DNA from: Salinispora cortesiana | GTDB lineage: Bacteria; Actinomycetota; Actinomycetes; Mycobacteriales; Micromonosporaceae | Assembly: GCF_000484695.1 (NCBI RefSeq) | Contig: NZ_AXVR01000011.1 | Span: 42,875 to 106,874, forward strand | DNA length: 64,000 bases | Direction: 5' to 3' | Shown here: in pieces, positions 27,645 through 35,514 of the stretch | How the letters are laid out: every line of letters starts with the position of its first letter | Position numbering within the stretch: the stretch's first letter is position 1 | Translations under genes and position numbers: made by a program | Notes under the pieces: generated by a model | Seen by the model: the letters and a program-made list of their open reading frames with translations, nothing else | Database searches by the model: none | Told to the model about the DNA's origin: nothing

Positions 27645-28306
27645 GCAGGGTCGCGGTGCTGGACTACGGGTCGGGGAATCTTCGCTCCGTGGAGCGCGCC
27701 CTCGCGGCGGTCGGCGCGGAGGTGACGGTGACCGACGATCTGGCCGCTGCCGCCGATGCGGATGGCCTGGTGGTCCCCGGCGTCGGGGCTTTCGCCGCCT
27801 GCATGGCGGGGATAGCGGCGCTGGGTGCCGGTCCGGTGATTGTCGAGCGGGTCGGCGCCGGGCGTCCGGTGCTCGGCATCTGTGTCGGCATGCAGGTGCT
27901 CTTCGAGCGCGGTATCGAGAACGGTGTGGTGACCAATGGTCTTGGGCTGCTGCCCGGGCAGGTGGGTCAACTCTCCGCGGTGCGGCTGCCGCACATGGGC
28001 TGGAACACGGTCTCTCCGCCGGCCGATTCGGTGCTCTTCGCCGGCCTGGCCCAGAGCCGGTTCTACTTCGTCCACTCCTATGCGGTGGGCGGGGCGGCCG
28101 CGCTGGCGGCTGCCGGGGTCGCCGTGACCACCGCCCAGCACGGGGCGGAGTTCGTGGCGGCTGTGGAGCGGGGTCCACTCAGCGCCGTCCAGTTCCATCC
28201 GGAGAAGTCCGCCGACACTGGTGCCGCACTGCTGCGAAACTGGTTGGGTACGCTCTCGGCGAGCGCCCAGCCGGCGACCGGCCGCTCTGCTGGGGAGCAT
28301 CGGTGA
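27641..28306 (+). CDS. hisH: Imidazole glycerol phosphate synthase glutaminase subunit HisH
   Basis: Class I glutamine amidotransferase that feeds ammonia to HisF, encoded about 2.8 kb downstream. From GTG 27641 the product has 221 residues with the opening VAVLDYGSGNLRSV, the nucleophile motif GICVGMQVLFE, and the catalytic His/Glu motif VQFHPEKS. Both ends overlap small neighbouring genes by 4 bp. Confidence 0.95.
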   Translation: MSRVAVLDYGSGNLRSVERALAAVGAEVTVTDDLAAAADADGLVVPGVGAFAACMAGIAALGAGPVIVERVGAGRPVLGICVGMQVLFERGIENGVVTNGLGLLPGQVGQLSAVRLPHMGWNTVSPPADSVLFAGLAQSRFYFVHSYAVGGAAALAAAGVAVTTAQHGAEFVAAVERGPLSAVQFHPEKSADTGAALLRNWLGTLSASAQPATGRSAGEHR

Positions 28307-28626
28307 GTAAGGAGCGGGCACGGCGTCGGGCCGCTCGGGAGGCGGAGGCAGCGCAGCGGCGGGCGGCGCGGCAGCGGCAGCTCGCCCGGCAGGCCCAGCG
28401 GCGCGCGCTGCTTCGTCGGCTGATCCCGACGGTACACCGGGGGCGGGTCGGCCGGCTGCCCCGGCGAACCCGAGGCGAGCGCGCCGCGATCGTGCTGTCG
28501 ACGGTGGCCGTGATCCTGATGATCTGGACCCTAGTAGATGATCTTGCCTTGCGGTTCGGGCTGGTCGCGCTCCTGCTGCTCGTACTGCCGGCGATCGTGG
28601 TGATCGCCTTGGACCGTCGTTCCTGA
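28303..28626 (+). CDS. Small basic membrane protein in the his operon
   Basis: A 107-residue product with a strongly basic, Arg/Ala/Gln-rich N-terminal half (SKERARRRAAREAEAAQRRA) that may form a helix, followed by two hydrophobic segments (AAIVLSTVAVILMIWTLV and FGLVALLLLVLPAIVVIAL). No family recognised. GTG 28303 overlaps the hisH stop, so it belongs to the operon; hisA follows 15 bp later. Confidence 0.7.
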   Translation: MSKERARRRAAREAEAAQRRAARQRQLARQAQRRALLRRLIPTVHRGRVGRLPRRTRGERAAIVLSTVAVILMIWTLVDDLALRFGLVALLLLVLPAIVVIALDRRS

Positions 28627-28641
28627 GCTGAGGAGATTTCT

Positions 28642-29367
28642 GTGAGCCTCACCCTGTTGCCCGCCGTCGATGTCGCTGCCGGGCAAGCCGTCCGGTTGGT
28701 GCAGGGCGCCGCCGGCAGTGAGACCGTCTACGGCGACCCCCTCGACGCCGCGTTGGCCTGGCAGCGGGACGGGGCGGAGTGGATTCACCTGGTTGACCTG
28801 GATGCGGCCTTCGGTCAGGGCTCCAACGCGGAGCTGCTCGCCAATGTGGTGCGTCGCCTGGACGTGCGGGTGGAGCTCTCCGGCGGAGTCCGGGACGATG
28901 CGTCGTTGCGGGCCGCACTGGCGACCGGGGCCGCTCGGGTCAATGTCGGCACCGCCGCACTGGAGGATCCCCAGTGGTGCGATCGGGTCTGCGGCGAGTA
29001 CGGCGACCGGGTGGCGATCGGCCTTGATGTGCGAGGGCAGACCCTGTCCGCCCGGGGCTGGACCCGTGACGGCGGCGACCTGTGGGAGGTGCTGGCGCGG
29101 CTGGACCGGGCCGGTGCGTCCCGGTACGTGGTCACCGACATCACCAAGGACGGCACGATGCACGGGCCGAACCTGGACCTGCTCCGTGACGTCTGCGCCC
29201 GCACCAGCGCTCCGGTGATCGCGTCCGGTGGTGTCTCGACCCTGGCCGACCTGCGTGCGCTGGCCGCCCTGGAGCCGGTCGGGGTGGAGGGGGTAATCGC
29301 CGGCAAGGCGCTGTATGCGGGTGCCTTCACCGTGGCCGAGGCGTTGCGGACACTGGCCGACGCCTGA
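28642..29367 (+). CDS. priA: Phosphoribosyl isomerase HisA/PriA
   Basis: TIM-barrel isomerase. In Streptomyces and Mycobacterium this protein (PriA) replaces both HisA and TrpF; no trpF is seen near the trp genes here, so dual use is inferred. The 241-residue product has the first catalytic Asp in [18 protein letters not shown], the second in [15 protein letters not shown], and phosphate-binding loops ASGGVSTL and [18 protein letters not shown] 28642 follows a GAGGAG Shine-Dalgarno. It ends the first his block. Confidence 0.94.
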   Translation: MSLTLLPAVDVAAGQAVRLVQGAAGSETVYGDPLDAALAWQRDGAEWIHLVDLDAAFGQGSNAELLANVVRRLDVRVELSGGVRDDASLRAALATGAARVNVGTAALEDPQWCDRVCGEYGDRVAIGLDVRGQTLSARGWTRDGGDLWEVLARLDRAGASRYVVTDITKDGTMHGPNLDLLRDVCARTSAPVIASGGVSTLADLRALAALEPVGVEGVIAGKALYAGAFTVAEALRTLADA

Positions 29368-29464
29368 TCTCACCCGGCGCCCTTGCCGCGCCGCTGCCCG
29401 CCGGCATCCTTGGCCCACGGGGGTGCGTTGTCCCTCGTACCGGTGCTTGGGGAGTCAGGAGGGC

Positions 29465-29511
29465 GCGTAGCGCGCAGTTTAGTTGTGCACAACTAAACTG
29501 CGCGCTACGCT
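29465..29511. promoter_or_regulatory. 46-bp perfect palindrome: ohrR operator/promoter
   Basis: Positions 29465-29487 and 29488-29510 are exact reverse complements (23 bp per arm, no loop), centred on GTGCAC with core TTTAGTTGTGCACAACTAAA. A -10-like TACGCT (29506-29511) ends 6 nt before the ohrR-type GTG at 29518, and TTGTGC (29483-29488) lies 17 nt upstream as a weak -35. An operator covering the whole promoter of a MarR/OhrR gene implies autorepression. As RNA it could also form a strong hairpin followed by TTTT and so terminate the his operon. Confidence 0.85.
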
Positions 29512-29517
29512 TTTCTG

Positions 29518-29967
29518 GTGACCGATGATCTGGTGCTGCGGCGGCAGGTGTGCTTCGCGCTCTACACCGCGTCGCGCGCCATGGCCGATGTCTACCGGCC
29601 CATCCTCGCCGAGTTCGGGTTGACCTACCCGCAGTATCTCGTGCTGCTGGTGCTCTGGGAATGCGAACAGGAGCAGCCACCGACGGTCTCTGGCCTCGGC
29701 GCCCGGCTGCAGCTGGACTCCGGAACGCTCTCCCCACTGCTCAAGCGGCTGGAGGTGGCGGGCCTGGTGGTCCGGCGGCGGTCGGCGGCCGATGAGCGAC
29801 GGGTGGCGGTGGAGCTGAACCCGGCGGGGTGGGCCCTGCGTGAACGCATGGCCGACGTTCCCCGCCAGCTGGCCCAGGCGACCGGGCTCGACGCCGACGA
29901 TCTCGTCATCCTGCGCGACACCCTCACTCGGATCACCAGAACGATCCACCAATACAAGGAGCAGTAG
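29518..29967 (+). CDS. OhrR-type organic-peroxide-sensing MarR repressor
   Basis: MarR-family winged-helix repressor resembling OhrR, in which oxidation of a conserved N-terminal Cys releases DNA. The 149-residue product has that Cys at residue 12 within RRQVCFALYTASRAM, followed by TYPQYLVLLVLWE, the recognition helix region LDSGTLSPLLKRLE and the wing RRRSAADERRV. No second redox Cys is evident near the C-terminus (a Cys lies at LWECE), so a one-Cys mechanism is likely. The GTG appears leaderless. It is co-directional with a CurA-like oxidoreductase 5 bp downstream. Confidence 0.88.
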   Translation: MTDDLVLRRQVCFALYTASRAMADVYRPILAEFGLTYPQYLVLLVLWECEQEQPPTVSGLGARLQLDSGTLSPLLKRLEVAGLVVRRRSAADERRVAVELNPAGWALRERMADVPRQLAQATGLDADDLVILRDTLTRITRTIHQYKEQ

Positions 29968-29972
29968 CAATC

Positions 29973-30977
29973 ATGAGCAAGACCGCCAACCGTGAGATCC
30001 AGCTAGCCTCGCGGCCGCAGGGTTGGCCGACCGAGGAGAACTTCCGGTTGGTCTCCACCGACATCCCCACCCCGGGTCCGGGGCAGATCGTGGTTCGGAA
30101 CACCTTCATTTCCGTCGACCCGTACATGCGGGGGCGGATGAATGACGTTGCCTCCTACGTCCCGCCGTTCGCGCTGGACGCGCCGCTCGACGGCGGGGCG
30201 GTTGGTGAGGTGGTGGCGAGCGAGGCCGACGGCTTCGCCCTCGGCGACACCGTGTTCCACGGGCTCGGCTGGCGGGAGTACGCGCTGCTGGACGCCACGA
30301 CCGTCCGGAAGGTAGACCCTGCCCTCGCCCCGCTCAGCACCTACCTCGGGGTGTTGGGAATGACCGGGCTCACCGCGTACGCCGGACTGCTCGAGGTCGC
30401 CGCGATGCAACCGGGGGAGACCGTCTTTGTCTCCGGTGCAGCCGGTGCGGTGGGCAGCATGGTGGGCCAGATCGCCAAGCTTCGCGGCGCAGCCCGGGTG
30501 GTCGGCAGTGCCGGCTCGCCGGCCAAGGTCGAACGGCTGCAGGCGCTCGGCTTCGACGCTGCCTTCGACTACCACGACGCCCCGGTGCGGGAGTCGCTGG
30601 GTGCCGCCGCGCCGGACGGGATCGACGTCTACTTCGACAACGTGGGCGGCGAGCACCTGGAGGCGGCGATCGGCGCGATGCGGCAGAACGGCCGGGCCGC
30701 GATCTGCGGGATGATCGCACAGTACAACGCGACCGAGCCACCGGCCGCCCCGCGCAACCTGGCGATGATCATCAGAAACCGGCTCACCCTGCGCGGCTTC
30801 ATCGTCTCTGACCACGGGCATCTGGGCGAGCAGTTCGTGCAGGAGGTCGGCGGCTGGCTGCGCGACGGGAAGCTCAGCTACGACGAGACGATCATTGACG
30901 GCATCGAGAATGCTCCGGCGGCCTTCCTGGGCATGCTCCGCGGTGAGAACCTCGGCAAGATGCTGGTCCGGGTGTGA
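29973..30977 (+). CDS. CurA/PTGR-like NADPH-dependent oxidoreductase
   Basis: Zinc-free medium-chain dehydrogenase/reductase of the leukotriene B4 dehydrogenase/alkenal reductase branch, which reduces C=C bonds of enones and alkenals; E. coli CurA is a relative. The 334-residue product opens IQLASRPQGWPTEENFRL and has SVDPYMRGRM, the nucleotide-binding VSGAAGAVGSMVGQIAKL, and YFDNVGGEHLEAAI. ATG 29973 follows AAGGAG. Pairing with an OhrR-type regulator suggests a role in removing reactive carbonyls from lipid peroxidation; this is inference. Confidence 0.88.
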   Translation: MSKTANREIQLASRPQGWPTEENFRLVSTDIPTPGPGQIVVRNTFISVDPYMRGRMNDVASYVPPFALDAPLDGGAVGEVVASEADGFALGDTVFHGLGWREYALLDATTVRKVDPALAPLSTYLGVLGMTGLTAYAGLLEVAAMQPGETVFVSGAAGAVGSMVGQIAKLRGAARVVGSAGSPAKVERLQALGFDAAFDYHDAPVRESLGAAAPDGIDVYFDNVGGEHLEAAIGAMRQNGRAAICGMIAQYNATEPPAAPRNLAMIIRNRLTLRGFIVSDHGHLGEQFVQEVGGWLRDGKLSYDETIIDGIENAPAAFLGMLRGENLGKMLVRV

Positions 30978-31019
30978 GCCCTGGTCCCGCCGTGCCTCGG
31001 CGGTAGGGATGCGTCTTGT

Positions 31020-31076
31020 CCAACGCGATTCGCCGGTGGTCGGCAGTACACGACGACCACCGGCGAATCGTGTTGG
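31020..31076 (+). terminator. 23-bp stem hairpin after the oxidoreductase gene
   Basis: 31020-31042 pairs with 31054-31076 through 23 bp with one G-U, including a perfect 17-bp block (31026-31042 with 31054-31070), with an 11-nt loop. It lacks a T-run. It lies between the oxidoreductase stop and the hisF promoter and probably insulates them. Confidence 0.7.
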
Positions 31077-31077
31077 C

Positions 31078-31083
31078 TAGGCT
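31078..31083 (+). promoter_or_regulatory. Leaderless -10 box of hisF
   Basis: TAGGCT ends 6 nt before the hisF ATG at 31090 with no room for a Shine-Dalgarno, directly after the hairpin. hisF therefore seems to have its own promoter. Confidence 0.5.
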
Positions 31084-31089
31084 GGCGGC

Positions 31090-31857
31090 ATGTCCCTGGC
31101 CGTACGCGTGATTCCCTGCCTCGACGTGGACGCCGGGCGGGTGGTCAAGGGCGTCAACTTCCTCAACCTGCGGGACGCGGGTGACCCGGTGGAGCGGGCC
31201 GCGGCGTACAACCGGGCGGGGGCTGACGAGCTGACGTTCCTGGATGTAACCGCCTCGGTGAGTGACCGCGGCACGATGCTGGACGTGGTCCGCCGCACGG
31301 CGGAGTCCGTTTTTATTCCGCTCACCGTCGGTGGCGGGGTGCGGCAGGTCAGTGACGTGGACGCGCTGCTGCGCGCGGGGGCGGACAAGGTCGGCGTGAA
31401 CACCGCGGCGATCGCCCGCCCCGAGCTGATCGGGGAAATCGCTGACCGGTTCGGTCGGCAGGTGCTGGTGCTCTCCCTCGACGTGCGGCGCGCCTCCTCC
31501 GCCGCCACGACCAGCGGGTTCGAGGTGACCACGCACGGCGGCCGGCGTGGTACCGGCATCGATGCCATTGACTGGGCTCGGCGCGGTGCCGAGCTGGGCG
31601 CGGGTGAGATCCTGCTCAACTCGATGGATGCCGACGGCACCAAGACCGGTTTTGATCTCGAGCTGATTCGCGCGGTGCGGGCGGTGGTCAACGTGCCGGT
31701 GGTCGCCAGTGGGGGCGCGGGGGAGGCGGGCCACTTTCCACCGGCGATCGACGCCGGTGCCGACACGGTGCTCGCCGCGAGCGTCTTCCACTTCGGCCAA
31801 CTCACCGTTGGTGAAGTCAAGGACGCGCTTCGCGAGGCCGGTCACCCGGTTCGCTGA
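31090..31857 (+). CDS. hisF: Imidazole glycerol phosphate synthase cyclase subunit HisF
   Basis: TIM-barrel cyclase that uses ammonia from HisH. The 255-residue product has the first catalytic Asp in [15 protein letters not shown], the second in [15 protein letters not shown], and phosphate loops VGGGVR and [11 protein letters not shown]. It is cut off from the rest of the his operon by the ohrR-type/oxidoreductase pair. Confidence 0.96.
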   Translation: MSLAVRVIPCLDVDAGRVVKGVNFLNLRDAGDPVERAAAYNRAGADELTFLDVTASVSDRGTMLDVVRRTAESVFIPLTVGGGVRQVSDVDALLRAGADKVGVNTAAIARPELIGEIADRFGRQVLVLSLDVRRASSAATTSGFEVTTHGGRRGTGIDAIDWARRGAELGAGEILLNSMDADGTKTGFDLELIRAVRAVVNVPVVASGGAGEAGHFPPAIDAGADTVLAASVFHFGQLTVGEVKDALREAGHPVR

Positions 31858-31891
31858 CCTGCCTCGGCGGCCAGCGGATGGGCCGCGCCCG

Positions 31892-32353
31892 TCAGTCCCG
31901 GCGGGCGTGCTTCCTGGGGGAACGTCGCGGCGTCGGGATGGAACGTACCGCATACTCCTGGACCGCCGCCGCGTGCTCGGCCTCGTCCAGATGCCAGTCC
32001 GCGTCGCCCGGGGTGTGCCGACGGCTCAACGCGCCCTGCACGGTGTCGACCGTGGTGGCCAGGCCGGCGTGGGGGCGGGTGCGCCAGAGCCGTTCTCCCT
32101 CCGGTGTGATCCGGAACCAGCCGTCGGTGACGCTGACCAGGCCGGTGCCGACCAACCGGCGGATCGCAACCTCGACCTCCTGCCGTTCGGGGATCGCGCG
32201 GTTGAGGTGGTCGGCGGTGGAGAGAACGTCGGTGAGACGGACACCTAAGGGCCGTCGGCTGGACGCTGCTCGACGGTGCCGGCCGGCCCCATGTGCGATC
32301 ACCAACGAAACGAAGATCCACGCGTCCGTCCACTGCCACTGTCTCTCCCCCAT
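31892..32353 (-). CDS. Hypothetical protein with possible winged-helix fold
   Basis: No family recognised. From ATG 32353 the product has 153 residues. It begins MGERQWQWTDAWIFVSLVIA, then has a Leu/Val/Arg-patterned region (DVLSTADHLNRAIPERQEVEVAIRRLVGTGLVSVTDGWFRITPEG) that reads like a winged-helix domain, shown here only as key pieces: HLNRAIPERQEVEVAIRRLV and GWFRITPEGERLW. The C-terminus is charged and Arg-rich. It is convergent with hisF. Confidence 0.6.
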   Translation of the reverse strand: MGERQWQWTDAWIFVSLVIAHGAGRHRRAASSRRPLGVRLTDVLSTADHLNRAIPERQEVEVAIRRLVGTGLVSVTDGWFRITPEGERLWRTRPHAGLATTVDTVQGALSRRHTPGDADWHLDEAEHAAAVQEYAVRSIPTPRRSPRKHARRD

Positions 32354-32496
32354 GGCCAGATTGTGCCGATCCTGCGCCGGAAAGGAAACACCTCCTCTCG
32401 TTGGGCTACAACGGGTCGTCCTGTGCGTCGCTAGCGGTGAGCCGGACAGCCGCTGGGGGGTCGGCGTGACGGGGGCAGTGCGCGGGAGCGCACGGC

Positions 32497-33144
32497 TCAA
32501 CCGGAAGCCGGGACTGGGGTGGGGGTGGGGGTGGGCGGAGGAGGGACCGTCACGCGGGGCAGCACGAACTGGGTCAGCGGGCCGATGGCCAGGGCATACG
32601 CCACCGTGCCGGGGCCGACCGCGCCGCCGAGCAGCCAGCCCAGTCCCAGTACGGCGACCTCGATGATGGTGCGGACGAGCCGGATCGAGAATCGTGGCCG
32701 GCGGGCGACGAAGCCGGTCATCAGGCCGTCGCGGGGGCCGGGGCCGAGCCGGGTGCCGAGATAGAGTCCGGTCGCCGTGCCGTTGGCGACGATCCCGCCG
32801 ACGAGTAGGGCGGTTCGGGTGGCGAGCGGCAGGTCCGCCGGTAGCAGGGCGAGGGTGGCGTCCACCACGAGCCCGACCACCACCACATTGCTGACCGTGC
32901 CGAGGCCCGGCCGCTGCCGCAGCGGGATCCACAGCAGCAGTACCAGCGTCCCGACCGCGATGGTCACCGTGCCGAAGGAGAGCCCGGTGTGTCCGGCGAG
33001 CCCTTGGTGGAAGACGTCCCAGGGGTCCAGGCCGAGGCCGGAGCGGATCAACAGAGCCATGCTCACGCCGTAGAGGCTGAGCCCAGCGTAGAGCTGGGTC
33101 AGCCGTCGCGCGGGTCGATAGCTGAGATTGCCAATCTGGTTCAC
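32497..33144 (-). CDS. YczE/YitT-like integral membrane protein
   Basis: Membrane protein of the YczE/YyaS/YitT group, function unknown. From GTG 33144 the product has 215 residues and about five membrane segments, with LIRSGLGLDPWDVFHQGLA near the first and GLYLGTRLGPGPRDGLMTGF later, both typical of YczE. The C-terminus is Pro/Thr-rich. GTG 33144 is preferred because TAGATT lies 7 nt upstream (leaderless); the 33165 start is also in frame. It is divergent from a MocR regulator, the pairing called yczR-yczE in Bacillales. Confidence 0.85.
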   Translation of the reverse strand: MNQIGNLSYRPARRLTQLYAGLSLYGVSMALLIRSGLGLDPWDVFHQGLAGHTGLSFGTVTIAVGTLVLLLWIPLRQRPGLGTVSNVVVVGLVVDATLALLPADLPLATRTALLVGGIVANGTATGLYLGTRLGPGPRDGLMTGFVARRPRFSIRLVRTIIEVAVLGLGWLLGGAVGPGTVAYALAIGPLTQFVLPRVTVPPPPTPTPTPVPASG

Positions 33145-33188
33145 GCATGCCAATCTAGTAACCAATCAGGCAACCAGTAGAGCCAATA
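33131..33188. promoter_or_regulatory. Divergent promoter with four CCAATC-type repeats
   Basis: The gap between yczE-like and mocR-like genes carries CCAATC at 33131, 33150 and 33162 and CCAATA at 33183, all in the same orientation. The minus-strand -10 TAGATT (33152-33157) lies within the second repeat. Several MocR regulators bind direct repeats, so these are candidate operators for the neighbouring regulator. Confidence 0.6.
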
Positions 33189-33205
33189 ATGGTGGAGTGG
33201 CCCCC

Positions 33206-34663
33206 ATGACGAGTCAGATACGCGGAAACCAATTGGCCCGGCTGCTCGGCCAGTGGCATGCGCTCCCCGGTCGTCGGCGCAGCCCCGACTACGCGGCACT
33301 GGCCGCCGCCATCCGGGGGCTGCTCGCCGACGGGCGGCTTCCGCTGGGCGCCCGTCTGCCGGCCGAGCGCGAGCTGGCCGAGGCCCTGCGGATCAGCCGC
33401 ACCACGGTCACCGCGGCGTATCGGGAACTCCGGGACAGCGGACACCTCGCCAGCCGGCGGGGTGCGGGCAGCTGGACCATGCTTCCCGGCAACCACCGGA
33501 TGGCGGGAAGCGGCCTGTGGACTCCGCTGGACGACCGCGAGATGCTTGATCTTGGAGTCGCGGCCCTGGCCGCCCCGCCCGAGCTGCTGCCCGCCGCCCA
33601 AGCCGCCGCCGCAGACCTGCCCCGCTACCTGGGTGGGGCGGGCTACCACCCGACCGGCATCAGCGAACTGCGGGAGGCCGTCGCCCGCACGTACGACGAA
33701 CGGGGCCTACCCACCTCACCCGAGCAGGTCATGGTCACCAACGGCACCCAGCACGCCCTGGACCTGGTGCTCCGCCTCACGCACAGTCCGGGCAGCAGTG
33801 TCCTGATGGAGGCGCCCAGCTACCCGAACGCCCTGGCCGCGCTGCACGCCCGGCGGGCCCGCATCAGCACTCACGGCCTCGCCCCGGATGCCCTCGGCTG
33901 GGACGCTGACCTCCTGCTTGGCGCCCTCCGCCAGGGGCGACCCAAGCTGGCCTACCTGATCCCCGACTTTCAGAACCCGACCGGACACCTGATGTCGGCC
34001 CAGCTGCGGGAACGGCTGGTCTCCACCGCTCACGCCGTCGGCTCCGAGCTCGTGATCGACGAGTCGTTTGTGGACCTGTCCCTGGCCAGTGGGGTGATGC
34101 CCCCGCCCACGGCCAGCTTCGACCGACACTCCCGGGTGTTCACCGTCGGGGGGATGAGCAAGGCGTACTGGGGCGGGCTGCGGATCGGCTGGATTCGTGC
34201 GTCCGCGCCACAGGTGCAGCGGCTCGCTGCTGTCCGGGTCGGGGTGGACATGGCGAGTCCGGTGCTGGACCAGTTGGTCGCCGTCCACCTGCTGGCGCGG
34301 AGGCCGGCGATCGTGGCTGCCCGGCGAGCCCAGCTCACCGCCCAGCGGGACGTCTTGCTCGGTGCCCTCGCCGAGCGCCTGCCCGAGTGGCGGGTGACCG
34401 CGCCGCACGGCGGGGTCAACCTCTGGGCGGAGCTCGACGGTCCGGTCTCCAGCGCACTCGCCCGCGCCGCCGAGCAGGTGGGCGTTCGCCTCGCCCCCGG
34501 TCCCCGGTTCGGTCTCGACGGCACGCTGGAGCGCTTCCTGCGGTTGCCGTTCACCCTGCCCGAGGCCGACCTGGTGGAGGCGGTCGACCGGATCGCCGCC
34601 GTCCGCTACGACCTGGACCGCGCCGGTCGGCCGCAGTGGTCGGAGCCGGCCGTCATCGCCTGA
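33206..34663 (+). CDS. MocR/PdxR-type GntR regulator with aminotransferase domain
   Basis: Chimeric transcription factor: an N-terminal GntR winged helix (LPAERELAEALRISRTTVTAAYREL) and a C-terminal fold type I aminotransferase-like domain that binds PLP. The 485-residue product has VTNGTQHALDLVLRL, PDFQNPTGHLM, DESFVDL and the PLP lysine motif GGMSKAYWGGLRIGW. ATG 33206 has a GGTGGAG Shine-Dalgarno. Given its divergence from the YczE-like gene, it probably regulates that gene. PLP suggests it senses the cofactor or an amino-PLP adduct. Confidence 0.92.
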   Translation: MTSQIRGNQLARLLGQWHALPGRRRSPDYAALAAAIRGLLADGRLPLGARLPAERELAEALRISRTTVTAAYRELRDSGHLASRRGAGSWTMLPGNHRMAGSGLWTPLDDREMLDLGVAALAAPPELLPAAQAAAADLPRYLGGAGYHPTGISELREAVARTYDERGLPTSPEQVMVTNGTQHALDLVLRLTHSPGSSVLMEAPSYPNALAALHARRARISTHGLAPDALGWDADLLLGALRQGRPKLAYLIPDFQNPTGHLMSAQLRERLVSTAHAVGSELVIDESFVDLSLASGVMPPPTASFDRHSRVFTVGGMSKAYWGGLRIGWIRASAPQVQRLAAVRVGVDMASPVLDQLVAVHLLARRPAIVAARRAQLTAQRDVLLGALAERLPEWRVTAPHGGVNLWAELDGPVSSALARAAEQVGVRLAPGPRFGLDGTLERFLRLPFTLPEADLVEAVDRIAAVRYDLDRAGRPQWSEPAVIA

Positions 34664-34755
34664 ACCCGCGCAGCGCCAGCCCAGACGGGAGTGTTCGGCC
34701 GTCCGGCCAGGTCAGGTACGGCTGGCGGGTGGAACTTTTCGACCGTGCGGGCGTT

Positions 34756-35385
34756 TCACAGCCCCAACTGGGCGTCGCGCAGCCGGTCGGCCGGGCCCGG
34801 CGGGCCGTCGATCTGCACCCGCGCCGCCCGTTGCCGTCCGCTCAGGAAGAGCACCAGCTCACCGGGGGCACCCACCAACCGGAGCTGCTCACCGCCCCGG
34901 CCAGCGGGTCGCTGCCCATACCCCGGGGCCTGGACCAGCACTTCGGCTGGGAAACGGCGCAGCGTCAGCCGGGCCAGCCCCGCTGCCCGCTTCCACAGCG
35001 CCTGTTGCAGCCCCGCCGGCAGGTCGCGGGGCTGCCAGTCGGCTTGCGCCCGGCGAACGTCCTCATGGTGGATGAAGAACTCCATCGTGTTGGCCGCCTC
35101 GTCGAGCAGCGGATTGCTGATCGGGCTCCACACCGGCGGCTGACGCACCTGGTCAACCAGCCGCTCCCAGGGGCGGGCGGCGAGCTGGCGGCGGACCCGC
35201 TCGGCGTACCCGCGTAGCGGCGGTAGCAGGATGCCGCCGGCGGCGTCCGGGCGGCGTTCCCGCAGCACCAGGTGGGCGGCGAGGTCCCGGGTGGCCCAAC
35301 CCTCGTTGAGCGTGGGTGCGTCCGGTCCCAGCGTCTGCATAAGGTCGGCGAGCGTCTTTCGCTCCGATCGGGCGTACTGCGGCAT
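34756..35385 (-). CDS. TIGR03085-type (maleylpyruvate isomerase-fold) protein
   Basis: Actinobacterial protein of the DinB/maleylpyruvate isomerase N-terminal-like fold, function unknown. From ATG 35385 the product has 209 residues and opens MPQYARSERKTLADLMQTLG, followed by LNEGWATRDLAAHLVLRERR and NTMEFFIHHEDVRRAQ, the family features. A TACCAT -10 lies 6 nt before the ATG, suggesting a leaderless transcript. It is convergent with the mocR-like gene and divergent from the ABC exporter. Confidence 0.85.
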   Translation of the reverse strand: MPQYARSERKTLADLMQTLGPDAPTLNEGWATRDLAAHLVLRERRPDAAGGILLPPLRGYAERVRRQLAARPWERLVDQVRQPPVWSPISNPLLDEAANTMEFFIHHEDVRRAQADWQPRDLPAGLQQALWKRAAGLARLTLRRFPAEVLVQAPGYGQRPAGRGGEQLRLVGAPGELVLFLSGRQRAARVQIDGPPGPADRLRDAQLGL

Positions 35386-35391
35386 GCCTTG

Positions 35392-35397
35392 ATGGTA
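35392..35397 (-). promoter_or_regulatory. Leaderless -10 box of the TIGR03085-type gene
   Basis: On the minus strand TACCAT ends 6 nt before the ATG at 35385; no Shine-Dalgarno is present. Confidence 0.45.
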
Positions 35398-35514
35398 GGC
35401 CCAGCACGTCCGGCTACGCCGGTTGCACCGCATCGGATGCCCGCCCGAGTCGGCAGACCTGGTTCCAGCGGGTAAGGATAGGAGAGATAATGGCGACTTA
35501 CGGCGGGGGAGAAC

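Noticed and set aside
29465..29510. Transposon end or insertion-sequence remnant
   Set aside because: There is no transposase, no second copy and no target duplication; the position on a MarR-type promoter explains it better as an operator.
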